Shown here piece after piece: positions 9,652 through 18,134 of a stretch of DNA of 64,000 nt. The notes under the pieces are model-generated. The model saw only the letters and a program-made list of their open reading frames with translations, was not told the DNA's origin and searched no databases. The stretch's first letter is position 1; each line of letters opens with the position of its first letter. The translations under genes were made by a program, and so were the position numbers. The stretch is taken from assembly GCA_024279425.1 (NCBI GenBank), contig JAJRRO010000046.1, forward strand, positions 62,001-126,000, read 5' to 3'. Source of the stretch: Bacteroidota bacterium (GTDB lineage: Bacteria; Bacteroidota; Bacteroidia; Flavobacteriales; Flavobacteriaceae).

Positions 9652-10138
9652 ATTTCTTACTAACTTCCTTGGCTCCCTCAATGACCTTTTGCTTTAATCC
9701 CTCTTTGTAGAGAATTATTTTATCAAGCACACATTTATCAGAGCTGCCGATGATTTGGGCTGCCAAAATCCCAGCATTTTTCGCCCCATTAAGGGCAACA
9801 GTGGCAACGGGAACTCCGCCGGGCATTTGAAGAATGGATAATATCGAATCCCAGCCATCAATTGAGTTGCTGCTTTTAACAGGGACTCCAATAACTGGTA
9901 AAGGTGACATGGAAGCTACCATTCCTGGAAGGTGAGCAGCACCACCAGCCCCGGCAATGATTACGGAGTATCCATTTTTATGGGCATTTTTACTGAAATC
10001 AAAAAGCTTTTCCGGAGTACGATGGGCTGATACTATATCTACATCAACTTCAATATCAAATCCATTTAATATGTCAATGGCCTCTTGCATTACGGGCAAG
10101 TCACTGGTGCTACCCATTACTACAGCTACTTTTTTCAT
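9650..10138 (-). CDS. purE: N5-CAIR mutase (class I PurE)
   Basis: 162 residues. It converts N5-carboxyaminoimidazole ribonucleotide to CAIR in de novo purine synthesis, using the product of the adjacent PurK. Class I motifs are MGSTSDLPVM at the N-terminus, SAHRTPE (about residues 41-47) and AGAGGAAHLPGMVAS (about 68-82). ATG at 10136-10138 (MKKVAVVMGS) is chosen; the in-frame extension further upstream would be encoded by the ATTCCAA heptamer spacer and is not conserved-looking. It lies 66 bases downstream of purK. Its stop codon lies at the start of the heptamer tract. Confidence 0.95.
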   Translation of the reverse strand: MKKVAVVMGSTSDLPVMQEAIDILNGFDIEVDVDIVSAHRTPEKLFDFSKNAHKNGYSVIIAGAGGAAHLPGMVASMSPLPVIGVPVKSSNSIDGWDSILSILQMPGGVPVATVALNGAKNAGILAAQIIGSSDKCVLDKIILYKEGLKQKVIEGAKEVSKK

Positions 10139-10141
10139 GAA

Positions 10142-10176
10142 ATTCCAAATTATAGATTCCAAATTCCAAATTAAGT
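10142..10176. repeat. Degenerate heptamer repeat (ATTCCAA)
   Basis: Five consecutive 7-base units: ATTCCAA, ATTATAG, ATTCCAA, ATTCCAA, ATTAAGT. It fills much of the purK-purE spacer and ends 3 bases before the purE start codon. The period is the same as the purE-peptidase tract but the unit is unrelated. Confidence 0.8.
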
Positions 10177-10204
10177 ATGGAAACTGGAGCTTGATTATTG
10201 CGAT

Positions 10205-11359
10205 TTACCCGCTAATTACTTTGATGGTTTCCTTGACTTGTTGTGCAATTTTTCGAGCCTCTTCAATATCCGAATTAACTATCGTGACGTGCCCCATTTT
10301 ACGAAAAGGTCTCGTTTGTTTTTTACCATAGATATGTGGGGTAACTCCCTTCAATTCTAAAATATCCTTCATATTTTCATATACTACATCACCAGTATGA
10401 CCTTCAGCACCCACCAAATTTACCATTATCCCTGCAACTTTGCTATCGGTAGCACCCAATGGCAAATTTAAAATAGCGCGAATATGCTGCTCAAATTGAT
10501 TGGTGTAGCTGGCTTCAATACTATAATGGCCACTATTATGCGGCCTCGGGGCTACTTCATTGACTAAAATTTCATCTTCCTTGGTTTGGAACATTTCAAC
10601 GGCTAGAAGGCCTACGTGTTTTATTTTGTTCGATATTTTTAAGGCTATTTCTCTAGCTTTCTCTGCAACATTTTTATCTATACGAGCTGGGCAGATTACA
10701 TATTCCACCTGATTCGCTTCGGGATGAAATTCCATCTCAACTACAGGATAGGTGACAACCTCACCGCTCACACTTCTTGCCACGATTACGGCAAGTTCAT
10801 TCTTAAAGGGAATCATTTCTTCGGTGATACACTCTCCCGGTGGCAAGCCCTCTAAGTCTTTTAAATTACGAATAACCTTTACTCCCTGACCATCATAACC
10901 AAATTGGGCACTTTTCCAAACAAAGGGAAAGTCCAGACTGTTGTGGGTTATACTGTCTTTGATTTCGCTCGAATAGGCATAACGTGAAAAAGGAGCTGTA
11001 GGGATATCATTGTCGATGTAAAACAATTTTTGTCTGGCCTTGTTTTGAATAATCTGCAATGCTGAGGTTGGGGGATATACTTTCACTCCTTCACCTTCTA
11101 ATTTCTCCAATGCCCCTATGTTCACATTTTCAATTTCTATAGTGAGGACATCTACCTTTTTGCCAAAATTGTACACAGCATCAAAGTCCAACAAATCACC
11201 AATAAAGAATTCATTACAGGCAATTTTGCATGGGGCTTCTTCCGAAGAATCCAAAACTTTTGTATGAATGTCATATTTTCGAGTTTCATACAACATCATC
11301 TTACCCAGCTGGCCGCCTCCGAGAATACCCAATTTAAAATCAGAAGAAAAATAGTTCAT
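10205..11359 (-). CDS. purK: N5-carboxyaminoimidazole ribonucleotide synthase
   Basis: 384 residues. An ATP-grasp enzyme that carboxylates AIR with bicarbonate and ATP to N5-CAIR, the substrate of PurE encoded next. The N-terminal LGILGGGQLGKMM nucleotide-fold motif is followed by FPFVWKSAQFGYDGQGV (ATP-grasp lysine region), ECITEEMIPFKNELAV, and VNEVAPRPHNSGH near residue 265, the conserved catalytic segment. The start is ATG at 11357-11359. A -7 box lies 47 bases upstream, divergent from the HPRT-Adk promoter, so two nucleotide-metabolism units share a control region. Confidence 0.96.
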   Translation of the reverse strand: MNYFSSDFKLGILGGGQLGKMMLYETRKYDIHTKVLDSSEEAPCKIACNEFFIGDLLDFDAVYNFGKKVDVLTIEIENVNIGALEKLEGEGVKVYPPTSALQIIQNKARQKLFYIDNDIPTAPFSRYAYSSEIKDSITHNSLDFPFVWKSAQFGYDGQGVKVIRNLKDLEGLPPGECITEEMIPFKNELAVIVARSVSGEVVTYPVVEMEFHPEANQVEYVICPARIDKNVAEKAREIALKISNKIKHVGLLAVEMFQTKEDEILVNEVAPRPHNSGHYSIEASYTNQFEQHIRAILNLPLGATDSKVAGIMVNLVGAEGHTGDVVYENMKDILELKGVTPHIYGKKQTRPFRKMGHVTIVNSDIEEARKIAQQVKETIKVISG

Positions 11360-11406
11360 GTGTCGTTTTCTACAGGTATAATTAACCCATTTTTGGATAA
11401 TTTCAA

Positions 11407-11414
11407 CAAAAATA
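11407..11414 (-). promoter_or_regulatory. Possible -7 box for purK
   Basis: The minus strand reads TATTTTTG (TAnnTTTG), 47 bases upstream of the purK ATG. No -33 TTG is visible at the expected spacing. Confidence 0.4.
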
Positions 11415-11467
11415 CACCTAAATCTGAAAACTCTAAGTCTGTCATATAAAAAGAGAAATCAAAATGG

Positions 11468-11475
11468 TATCTTTG
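11468..11475 (+). promoter_or_regulatory. -7 box for the HPRT-Adk gene
   Basis: TATCTTTG matches TAnnTTTG, 24 bases before the TTG start at 11500. The -33 region lacks a clear TTG. Confidence 0.5.
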
Positions 11476-11499
11476 CCGTCCTAATAAAGTTTTAAGCCA

Positions 11500-12606
11500 T
11501 TGATAAAACTTCACGACAAATACTTTAAGCCCTTTCTGAGCGAGGTTCAGATACTTGACGCTGTTAAATCTATAGCGGAAAAGATTGCTTCGGATTATAA
11601 AGACGAAATCCCTGTATTTGTAGGGGTCCTGAATGGGGCATTTATGTTTGTTTCGGACTTCTTAAAGGAATATCAGTATCCTTGTGAAGTCTCCTTCGTC
11701 AAGCTCAGTTCCTATCAAGGGCTTACCTCAACTGGTATTGTGGAAACCTTATTGGACCCACCGGATAATTTGAAGGGGAGAAGTGTAATTATTCTGGAGG
11801 ATATTATCGACTCTGGGCGCACGCTAAAGGAATTGGTCCATTTATTCAATAATACCAATGTAAAAGAGTATAAAATCGCAAGTCTGTTTTATAAGTCTAC
11901 AATATACAATGGTGAATATGCAATCGACTATGTGGGCATTGATATCCCCGATAAGTTTATTGTTGGTTATGGACTCGACTACAATGAATTGGGCCGCAAT
12001 CTTAGGGAAGTATACCAACTAAACCAAAAACATATGATCAATCTTGTTCTTTTCGGCAAACCAGGTGCGGGAAAAGGCACTCAAGCCGATTTTTTAAAAG
12101 ACAAATATAATTTAAAACATATTTCTACGGGAGATGTATTCCGTTACAATATTAAAAACGGCACCAAATTGGGAACCTTGGCAAAATCCTATATGGATCT
12201 AGGAGATTTGGTTCCTGATGAAGTGACCATTAAAATGTTGCAGGATGAAGTTGAAAAAAATCCTGACGCAAGCGGGTTTATATTTGACGGATTTCCCAGA
12301 ACGACTAAACAGGCAAAAGCCTTGGATACATTTTTAGAAACGAAAGGCATGAAGATTAATGCAACCATTGCCCTTGATGCAGACGACGAGGTGTTAATTC
12401 AACGATTATTGGAAAGAGGCAAGGTGAGTGGCCGAGCAGATGACCAAGACGAATCAAAAATCAGAAATCGTTTTGAGGAGTATAATGAAAAAACAGCTCC
12501 GTTACAAGAATACTACGAGGATCAAGGAAAATTCCATAATGTAAATGGTATAGGTGCTATTGAAGATATTACCCATCGATTGGGTAAGGTGATCGAGGAA
12601 TTATAA
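11500..12606 (+). CDS. adk: Hypoxanthine phosphoribosyltransferase-adenylate kinase fusion
   Basis: 368 residues in one uninterrupted frame. Residues 1-177 are a hypoxanthine phosphoribosyltransferase with the PRPP-binding segment IILEDIIDSGRTL (97-109), salvaging hypoxanthine to IMP. From Met179 the sequence is a complete short-lid adenylate kinase: P-loop GKPGAGKGT (186-194), FDGFPRT, and a short lid without zinc cysteines. Standalone Adk in this phylum starts exactly like MINLVLFG, so the junction has essentially no linker, and the ATG at 12034 preceded by an A-rich stretch could also serve as an internal start. The HPRT start is TTG at 11500, supported by the -7 box at 11468. The two activities (IMP supply; AMP/ADP balance) belong to the same purine network as divergent purKE. 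Confidence 0.93.
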   Translation: MIKLHDKYFKPFLSEVQILDAVKSIAEKIASDYKDEIPVFVGVLNGAFMFVSDFLKEYQYPCEVSFVKLSSYQGLTSTGIVETLLDPPDNLKGRSVIILEDIIDSGRTLKELVHLFNNTNVKEYKIASLFYKSTIYNGEYAIDYVGIDIPDKFIVGYGLDYNELGRNLREVYQLNQKHMINLVLFGKPGAGKGTQADFLKDKYNLKHISTGDVFRYNIKNGTKLGTLAKSYMDLGDLVPDEVTIKMLQDEVEKNPDASGFIFDGFPRTTKQAKALDTFLETKGMKINATIALDADDEVLIQRLLERGKVSGRADDQDESKIRNRFEEYNEKTAPLQEYYEDQGKFHNVNGIGAIEDITHRLGKVIEEL

Positions 12607-12685
12607 TAGCTCTAATTCTTTTAGTTCTATTCTGCCTATCGGCTGACAATGGCAATCTGGAATTACCGACTGTAACGCATTAAAG

Positions 12686-12728
12686 ACTCCTGCCTTACTG
12701 AAACAAGTTCAGTACTATGCGGGGATGA
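12686..12728. repeat. Imperfect palindromic intergenic element
   Basis: The core TACTGAA (12696-12702), a 5-base loop and TTCAGTA (12708-12714) form a perfect 7-bp stem. The outer arms (CTCCTGC... and ...GCGGGGATGACA) are only partly complementary. It resembles the short palindromic repeats with a GGGATGACA end scattered in many bacterial genomes. It lies in the adk-obg spacer. Confidence 0.45.
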
Positions 12729-12743
12729 CAAATTAAGTTATTT

Positions 12744-13745
12744 ATGACTGAAGGCAATTTTGTCGATTATGTGAAGATTCATGCCAGCTCTGGAAATGGG
12801 GGTAAAGGTTCTGTGCATCTACATCGAGAGAAATATATTACCAAAGGAGGTCCTGATGGAGGAGATGGCGGTCGTGGAGGCCATGTGATTGTTCGAGGAA
12901 ACAAGAACTTATGGACATTGGTAAGCTTTAAGTTCAAAAGGCACTTTAAGGCTGTTCATGGTAGCCATGGTAGTAAAAATAGGAGTTCTGGTGCGGATGG
13001 GGAAGATACTTACATGGATGTGCCATTAGGTACTATCTTTAAAAATTCTGAAACCAATGAAATCCTTTTTGAAATCACCGAAGCTGGTGAAGAGAAAATA
13101 TTGGTTGAAGGAGGTATGGGAGGTCGTGGTAATTGGCACTTTAGGACTTCAACAAATCAAACACCCCGTTATGCCCAGCCAGGTGTTGAGGGTAAGGAGA
13201 TAGATGTTATCCTTGAGCTTAAGGTATTGGCCGATGTTGGTCTGGTCGGTTTTCCAAATGCTGGTAAATCGACACTTCTTTCTGTTATTACCTCGGCAAA
13301 ACCAAAAATTGCCGATTATGAATTTACAACCCTAAAACCCAATCTGGGAATTGTTCAACATCGTGACTTTCAAAGCTTTGTAATGGCCGATATCCCTGGA
13401 ATTATCGAAGGGGCCGCTGAGGGTAAGGGACTTGGACACTATTTCTTGAGACATATTGAGCGCAATGCCTCACTCTTGTTTCTGATTCCTGCTGATAGTA
13501 ATGACATTAGTAAGGAATATGAAATTCTTCTAAACGAGCTAAAAAGATATAATCCGGAACTTTTAGACAAGGAACGATTGGTTGTTATCTCCAAGAGCGA
13601 TATGTTGGATGATGAGCTTATGGAGGAAATGAAAATAGAGCTGGATAAAGACCTTGCTAACGTTTCTTACCTATTTATTTCGTCCGTTTCGCAATATAAT
13701 ATCCAAGAATTGAAAGATAAGCTCTGGTTGCTTTTGAACGATTAA
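12744..13745 (+). CDS. obg: GTPase Obg/CgtA
   Basis: 333 residues. A ribosome-associated GTPase acting in 50S maturation and stress response. The glycine-rich Obg domain occupies residues 1-157 ([21 protein letters not shown]), then the G domain: G1 GFPNAGKST (about 167-175), switch and G3 [10 protein letters not shown], and G4 read as SKSD instead of the more usual NKxD. It has no C-terminal OCT domain, as is normal for Bacteroidota. It starts at ATG 12744, 137 bases after the HPRT-Adk stop. No convincing own promoter is seen, so read-through from upstream is possible. Confidence 0.96.
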   Translation: MTEGNFVDYVKIHASSGNGGKGSVHLHREKYITKGGPDGGDGGRGGHVIVRGNKNLWTLVSFKFKRHFKAVHGSHGSKNRSSGADGEDTYMDVPLGTIFKNSETNEILFEITEAGEEKILVEGGMGGRGNWHFRTSTNQTPRYAQPGVEGKEIDVILELKVLADVGLVGFPNAGKSTLLSVITSAKPKIADYEFTTLKPNLGIVQHRDFQSFVMADIPGIIEGAAEGKGLGHYFLRHIERNASLLFLIPADSNDISKEYEILLNELKRYNPELLDKERLVVISKSDMLDDELMEEMKIELDKDLANVSYLFISSVSQYNIQELKDKLWLLLND

Positions 13746-13803
13746 TTCACGTTTACGCTTAAATCCGTCTTATTTTTCTTTAAATTTATGTAAAATATTG
13801 CTA

Positions 13804-14331
13804 ATGAAAGGCATAGGTAACATAGCGTTGGCATTACTTTTAGCCTCTTGTCATGTTGTCCGTGTAAGCACGGATTATGGAAAAGAAACAGATTTCTCCA
13901 ACTATTCTACATATAACTACTATAATGATTTGGAAACGGGTCTAAGTGAATTGGACGAAAAAAGGTTGGTAAAGCTTTTAGATGTAGCTATGTTGAACGA
14001 GGGTATTTTACTTTCAGAAGAACCCGATTTCTTCATCAATATTCAAAGCAGAAGTTTTCAGACTCCGAGGAACAATACTGTCGGTATTGGACTAGGAGGA
14101 ACGGGAAGAAATGTTGGTGGTGGTCTTTCCGTTGGGATTCCTGTTGGAAAACCTAGCTTGGCACTTGAAATTCAGTTTGATTTTGTCGACAGTCAAAAGG
14201 ATGCTCTTTTTTGGCAAGCCATAAGTAAGTGTTCATTCAACGAAAATAGTACTCCCATTGAACGTGAACAGAAACTTGGAGAAATTGTGGAAAAGGTACT
14301 GTCCAAATATCCACCAAAATCCAAGCGATAA
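13804..14331 (+). CDS. DUF4136-type lipoprotein
   Basis: 175 residues from ATG 13804. A signal peptide ends in lipobox LLLASC (Cys16). The mature part begins VVRVSTDYGKETDFSNYSTYNYY, the typical DUF4136 opening, followed by a Gly-rich segment and LFWQAISKCSF. These are envelope lipoproteins of unknown function common in Bacteroidota. An in-frame TTG two codons upstream exists, but ATG gives a cleaner signal peptide. It lies 58 bases after obg and may be co-transcribed. Confidence 0.8.
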   Translation: MKGIGNIALALLLASCHVVRVSTDYGKETDFSNYSTYNYYNDLETGLSELDEKRLVKLLDVAMLNEGILLSEEPDFFINIQSRSFQTPRNNTVGIGLGGTGRNVGGGLSVGIPVGKPSLALEIQFDFVDSQKDALFWQAISKCSFNENSTPIEREQKLGEIVEKVLSKYPPKSKR

Positions 14332-14369
14332 AAAAATGCGACTCCAACATTAAGATTGAAATCGCATTT
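14330..14369 (-). terminator. Terminator for the DoxX gene at 14389
   Basis: Stem AAATGCGA/TCGCATTT (14334-14341 with 14362-14369). On the minus strand it is followed by an unbroken T run (plus-strand A run 14330-14336). On the plus strand the tail is weaker (TTTGGTTTT), so it may also serve the DUF4136 gene. Confidence 0.65.
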
Positions 14370-14388
14370 GGTTTTGAGCCTGTTTGTA

Positions 14389-14763
14389 TCAGCCGCTGAG
14401 TAGACCCTTGTATTTGTCCTTATAGACGTAAAGCATTACGATATTAAGCACAAGAAGCACACCACCCATCGGAATTCCAGCTTGATCCAAGGCAACATGG
14501 TACAATACCGCATTTACCGAAACACTCATCAGTATAAGCATCATTAATGCTCCATATTTGTTCAATAATAACGATAGGCCGGCGGCAACTTCAACGATGG
14601 CCACCACGGTCAAGGTTTTTGAGGTCATCAAGGCGGCCCAATAACCCATCGCTGCCTCTGGCGGCGGCGGCTGATCCATAAAACCAAATAGTTTGTTCGA
14701 ACCAAAGAACAAGAGGGCCAAACCAAAAACAATCCTTAATACTAATACTACTTTTGAATTCAT
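14389..14763 (-). CDS. DoxX family membrane protein (copy 1)
   Basis: 124 residues with four hydrophobic segments and the DoxX hallmark LRIVFGLALLFFGSNKLFGF at the N-terminus. DoxX proteins are small inner-membrane proteins linked to thiosulfate:quinone oxidoreduction or oxidative stress; the exact role here is unknown. A close paralog at 14977-15351 shares most of the scaffold (for example LLLNKYGALMML), which points to tandem duplication. It has its own terminator downstream. Confidence 0.85.
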   Translation of the reverse strand: MNSKVVLVLRIVFGLALLFFGSNKLFGFMDQPPPPEAAMGYWAALMTSKTLTVVAIVEVAAGLSLLLNKYGALMMLILMSVSVNAVLYHVALDQAGIPMGGVLLVLNIVMLYVYKDKYKGLLSG

Positions 14764-14914
14764 AATAATCGGTTTAGTTGTTAATTATCTAAATATAGTG
14801 AAAATCAACATCTTAGACGAAACATGTCCAGAATGCTAACAGTATTCTCTTTTAGTTCTAAGCACAATCCCGTTAATCAGTAAAAAGGTTTTAGAGGGAT
14901 AGATGCCCATGGTC

Positions 14915-14957
14915 AAAAAATAAAAATCGGTTTCTACTTTAAACTGAAACCGATTTT
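14915..14957 (-). terminator. Terminator for the DoxX gene at 14977
   Basis: Perfect 12-bp stem AAAATCGGTTTC/GAAACCGATTTT (14923-14934 with 14946-14957, loop 11). On the minus strand it is followed by TATTTTTTG. Strong rho-independent terminator. Confidence 0.85.
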
Positions 14958-14976
14958 AATACGACTATTTGTTCGA

Positions 14977-15351
14977 TTATGGCCGGAGCAGACTTTCATA
15001 TCTATCTTTATAGTTATACAGCATAACAACATTCAGGACAAGCAAAGCCAATGCCCGTAAAATAGAGCCTGGTTCCAAGAAGGCGTGGAACAAAATAGTA
15101 TTTACCGATACGGTCAAGAGTACCAACATCATTAAGGCACCGTATTTATTTAGCAGTAAGGATATACCTGCAATAATTTCTATGACAGCTACTACATCAA
15201 GAGTATTTGTGCTCATAAGGGCAGAAAAATAATCCATTGCCGCTGCTGACATTTGACCCATGGGCATAAAATGAAAAAACTTATCAAATCCGACGGCGAG
15301 TAAGAAAAGTCCAAAGACAATGCGGAGGGTCATGAAAATTTTTGATTTCAT
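14977..15351 (-). CDS. DoxX family membrane protein (copy 2)
   Basis: 124 residues, the same length as its neighbour at 14389-14763 and similar along its whole length (LRIVFGLFLLAVGFDKFFHF, ISLLLNKYGALMML, LLVLNVVMLYNYKD). Four transmembrane helices are expected. The two copies are separated by 213 bases containing a terminator, so they are probably independently expressed rather than one operon. The divergence lies mostly in the periplasmic loops. Confidence 0.85.
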   Translation of the reverse strand: MKSKIFMTLRIVFGLFLLAVGFDKFFHFMPMGQMSAAAMDYFSALMSTNTLDVVAVIEIIAGISLLLNKYGALMMLVLLTVSVNTILFHAFLEPGSILRALALLVLNVVMLYNYKDRYESLLRP

Positions 15352-15574
15352 GATTGGTTGTTTTAATGTTGTTGAGTTGTTAATTTAGGAATAATTAAAG
15401 CAATAAATTATGTATTTCTCAATTAATTCATTCAATAAGGGTTTTTGTTCCTTGACTATGACTAGCAAATTCGGGTTTATACATACCCATTTCCTCTGTT
15501 TTGATACTTATTAAGAAAGAATATCAATCTGGGTGGGGAAATTTTCTAACTTCACAGAAATGGCATAGAGGAGT

Positions 15575-16360
15575 TTACAGTGATTTTAGCAACCCACCGT
15601 CTATGGGGATATTGGCACCCGTAATATAGGATGCGCGTTCGGATGCCAAAAATGTTACCAAATGCCCATATTCCTTGGGGTCTCCAATCCTTTGCATAGG
15701 AACCTGTTTTTCCATATTGGCCCTGACCTCTTCAGTTGAAATTCCCAATTGACTGGCTTTTATGGCATTGAGATCATTAATTCGTTCGGTATCAAAATAT
15801 CCAGTAAGAATACTGTTTACCGTAATTTGATGTTGGGCCAAATCAGTCGCCAAGGTTTTGCCCCAGATAACCACCGCGGCCCTAATGGAATTTGACAATG
15901 CCAAATAGGACAGGGGTTCTTTTACAGAAATTGAGGCCACGTTGATAATGCGCCCCCATTGATTTTCAGTCATTTGTCGCTGCGCTAGTTGTGTCGTATA
16001 GACAACACTTTTAAAAAGAAGATCAAACGCATTTTGATAATCCGTGATGTCAATGTCCAGTACTCCACCAGCTTTGGGGCCTTGGGTGTTGTTTACTAAA
16101 ACATCAATCGTATTCGCTTGAAAATACTCATCCATGATGCTTTTAAAGGATACAAAGTTGGAAAAGTCAACAACCAAATAGTTATGCTTTTGGCCATGGG
16201 TTATGGCTAATTCGGATACTATACTTTTTAATTTTTCCTCGCTTCTTGCCATAAGGGTAACGCTGGCACCACTTTTGGCCAATTGTTGGGCAATGGCCTT
16301 ACCAATACCACGACTACTTCCGCCGACTAATGCCTTTTTTCCTTGGAGAGATATATTCAT
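15575..16360 (-). CDS. SDR-family protein without the standard YxxxK
   Basis: 261 residues. A Rossmann-fold short-chain dehydrogenase with the cofactor loop GGSSRGIGKAIA (8-19), the NNTQGP segment (about 92-97) and the C-terminal SYITGANIPIDGG characteristic of FabG-like SDRs. The catalytic region reads NVASISVKEPLSYLALSNSIRAAV. Aligning the following KTLATDLA block to FabG puts Ser at the Tyr position and Arg at the Lys position, so the usual YxxxK dyad appears missing. A described subgroup of SDRs has this LxLSNxxR pattern; its reaction is not known to me. Divergent from mpl. Confidence 0.8.
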   Translation of the reverse strand: MNISLQGKKALVGGSSRGIGKAIAQQLAKSGASVTLMARSEEKLKSIVSELAITHGQKHNYLVVDFSNFVSFKSIMDEYFQANTIDVLVNNTQGPKAGGVLDIDITDYQNAFDLLFKSVVYTTQLAQRQMTENQWGRIINVASISVKEPLSYLALSNSIRAAVVIWGKTLATDLAQHQITVNSILTGYFDTERINDLNAIKASQLGISTEEVRANMEKQVPMQRIGDPKEYGHLVTFLASERASYITGANIPIDGGLLKSL

Positions 16361-16518
16361 AAATACAAGTTGTTTAATAGGTCTTGAGTAAGGTTTTCAG
16401 ATAACGTATGGCCATCAACATGGTTTTAACCCACTAAGTTAAAAATAAAGCGTGGGTTTATGATATGATTTGCTGAGCGTTTGCCAATCCCTATCTTTAC
16501 GGTAATAATTTATACTTC

Positions 16519-17907
16519 ATGCAAATACATTTTATTGCCATTGGAGGGAGTGCCATGCACAATCTCGCCCTAGCCCTTCATCACAAAGGATATACCATTT
16601 CAGGAAGCGATGATGTGATTTTTGAACCATCAAAAGGGCGACTGGCCGATAAGGGCTTGTTGCCTGAAACATTTGGATGGTTTCCTGAGAGGATTCATAC
16701 GAATTTAGATGTAGTGATTTTAGGTATGCATGCAAAACCGGACAATCCTGAACTCGCAAAAGCACAGGAATTGGGTATTGCCATTTATTCATACCCAGAG
16801 TTCATCTATGAGCAATCAAAAAATAAAACCCGAGTAGTCATTGGGGGTAGCCATGGAAAGACTACCATTACCTCCATGATTCTACATGTGTTGAACTATC
16901 ATGGCAGGGAAGTTGACTATATGGTAGGCGCGCAATTGGATGGCTTTGATCGAATGGTACACCTGACCGAAGAAAACGATTTTATAGTTTTGGAAGGTGA
17001 TGAGTATTTATCCTCTCCTATAGATTCGCGACCTAAATTTCATTTATACAAGCCCAATATTGCTTTATTAAGTGGAATTGCTTGGGATCATATCAATGTA
17101 TTCCCCACCTTTGAAAATTACGTAGAGCAGTTCCAGATATTTGTGGACACAATAATTAAGGGAGGTAGCATAACTTATAATGATGAAGACCCTGAAGTAA
17201 AAAGGGTTGTTGAGGCATCTGAAAATACGATTCGCAAAATACCCTATGTTACCCCTGAATACGCTGTTGAAAATGGGCAAACACTTCTCGAAACCCCTGA
17301 AGGCCAAATGCCCATTGAAGTATTTGGTAAACATAATCTTAGTAATTTGGCAGGAGCCAAATGGATTTGCCAAAACATGGGTGTGGACGAAGATGATTTT
17401 TATGAGGCCATCGCCAGCTTCTCGGGGGCTTCAAAGCGTTTGGAAAAAATCGCCCAGGGTAATAACGCCATTGTATTCAAGGATTTTGCCCATTCACCAA
17501 GTAAAGTATCGGCCACAACAAAAGCTGTAAAAGAACAGTACCCGAACAAAAAAGTAATAGCATATTTAGAATTACATACCTATAGTAGTTTCAATGCTGA
17601 ATTTCTAAAAGAATATAAAGGGGCTTTGGAGTGCGCGGATGAAGCCATAGTGTTCTTTTTGCCAGAATCGGTTAAGATAAAGAAACTAAGGGAAGTTACA
17701 TCAGAACAAATTTCGAAAGCTTTTAATCGAAGTGATCTACAGATATTTACGGATGCTCCTGCATTCAAGAAATTTGTATTTGGTCAAAATTACAATGACT
17801 CTATAGTATTGCTAATGAGTTCAGGTAATTATGGCGGACTGGATCTTGAGGCTTTTAAAAACTTGATAGAGAGAGAAAAATTCGATGGACCGGCGATTTT
17901 GTCATGA
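16519..17907 (+). CDS. mpl: Murein tripeptide ligase Mpl
   Basis: 462 residues. A Mur-ligase family enzyme that rejoins recycled L-Ala-gamma-D-Glu-meso-DAP to UDP-MurNAc, saving peptidoglycan. The N-terminal domain has IAIGGSAMHNLALAL and the ISGSDD motif; the ATP loop is GGSHGKTT at 109-116; then LEGDEYLSSPID and the C-terminal domain with FKDFAHSPSKV. It is shorter than MurC and has the Mpl-like IGGSAMHNLA opening. A weak -7-like TATCTTTA lies just upstream. A MITE-like repeat begins 2-4 bases beyond its stop codon. Confidence 0.93.
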   Translation: MQIHFIAIGGSAMHNLALALHHKGYTISGSDDVIFEPSKGRLADKGLLPETFGWFPERIHTNLDVVILGMHAKPDNPELAKAQELGIAIYSYPEFIYEQSKNKTRVVIGGSHGKTTITSMILHVLNYHGREVDYMVGAQLDGFDRMVHLTEENDFIVLEGDEYLSSPIDSRPKFHLYKPNIALLSGIAWDHINVFPTFENYVEQFQIFVDTIIKGGSITYNDEDPEVKRVVEASENTIRKIPYVTPEYAVENGQTLLETPEGQMPIEVFGKHNLSNLAGAKWICQNMGVDEDDFYEAIASFSGASKRLEKIAQGNNAIVFKDFAHSPSKVSATTKAVKEQYPNKKVIAYLELHTYSSFNAEFLKEYKGALECADEAIVFFLPESVKIKKLREVTSEQISKAFNRSDLQIFTDAPAFKKFVFGQNYNDSIVLLMSSGNYGGLDLEAFKNLIEREKFDGPAILS

Positions 17908-17908
17908 C

Positions 17909-18087
17909 TTAGAGCCTGTTTTGAAATATGTCAATTATTTTATTATGTCCCTTTTTGCGCACAACTTCGTTAAAATTTTGAACCGTAGCCCTGCTATGCT
18001 TAAAAATTTCGCCTTGTTTTCCCTCAAAAATTGCCTGTAATCCCGATAGATATCGGGACTAATCACATATTTCAAAACAGGCTCTTA
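17909..18087. mobile_element. MITE-like element with 21-bp inverted ends
   Basis: Perfect inverted repeats at 17911-17931 and 18065-18085 (ends GAGCCTGTTTTGAAATA), flanked by the direct triplet TTA at 17909-17911 and 18085-18087, which fits a 3-base target duplication. The interior (about 133 bases) has no ORF and contains a perfect palindrome at 18041-18058 (TCCCGATA/TATCGGGA). GAG-initial ends with a TNA target are, from memory, like the IS1031 group of IS5. There is no transposase, so this would be a non-autonomous element. Confidence 0.75.
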
Positions 18088-18134
18088 AATTGTTGGAATA
18101 CTATTTGGCCAACGTGTATTATAATTTCTTTAGG

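Noticed and set aside
17207-17530. ORFs overlapping mpl in another frame
   Set aside because: They lie entirely inside the strongly supported mpl frame and have no recognisable domain or start context.
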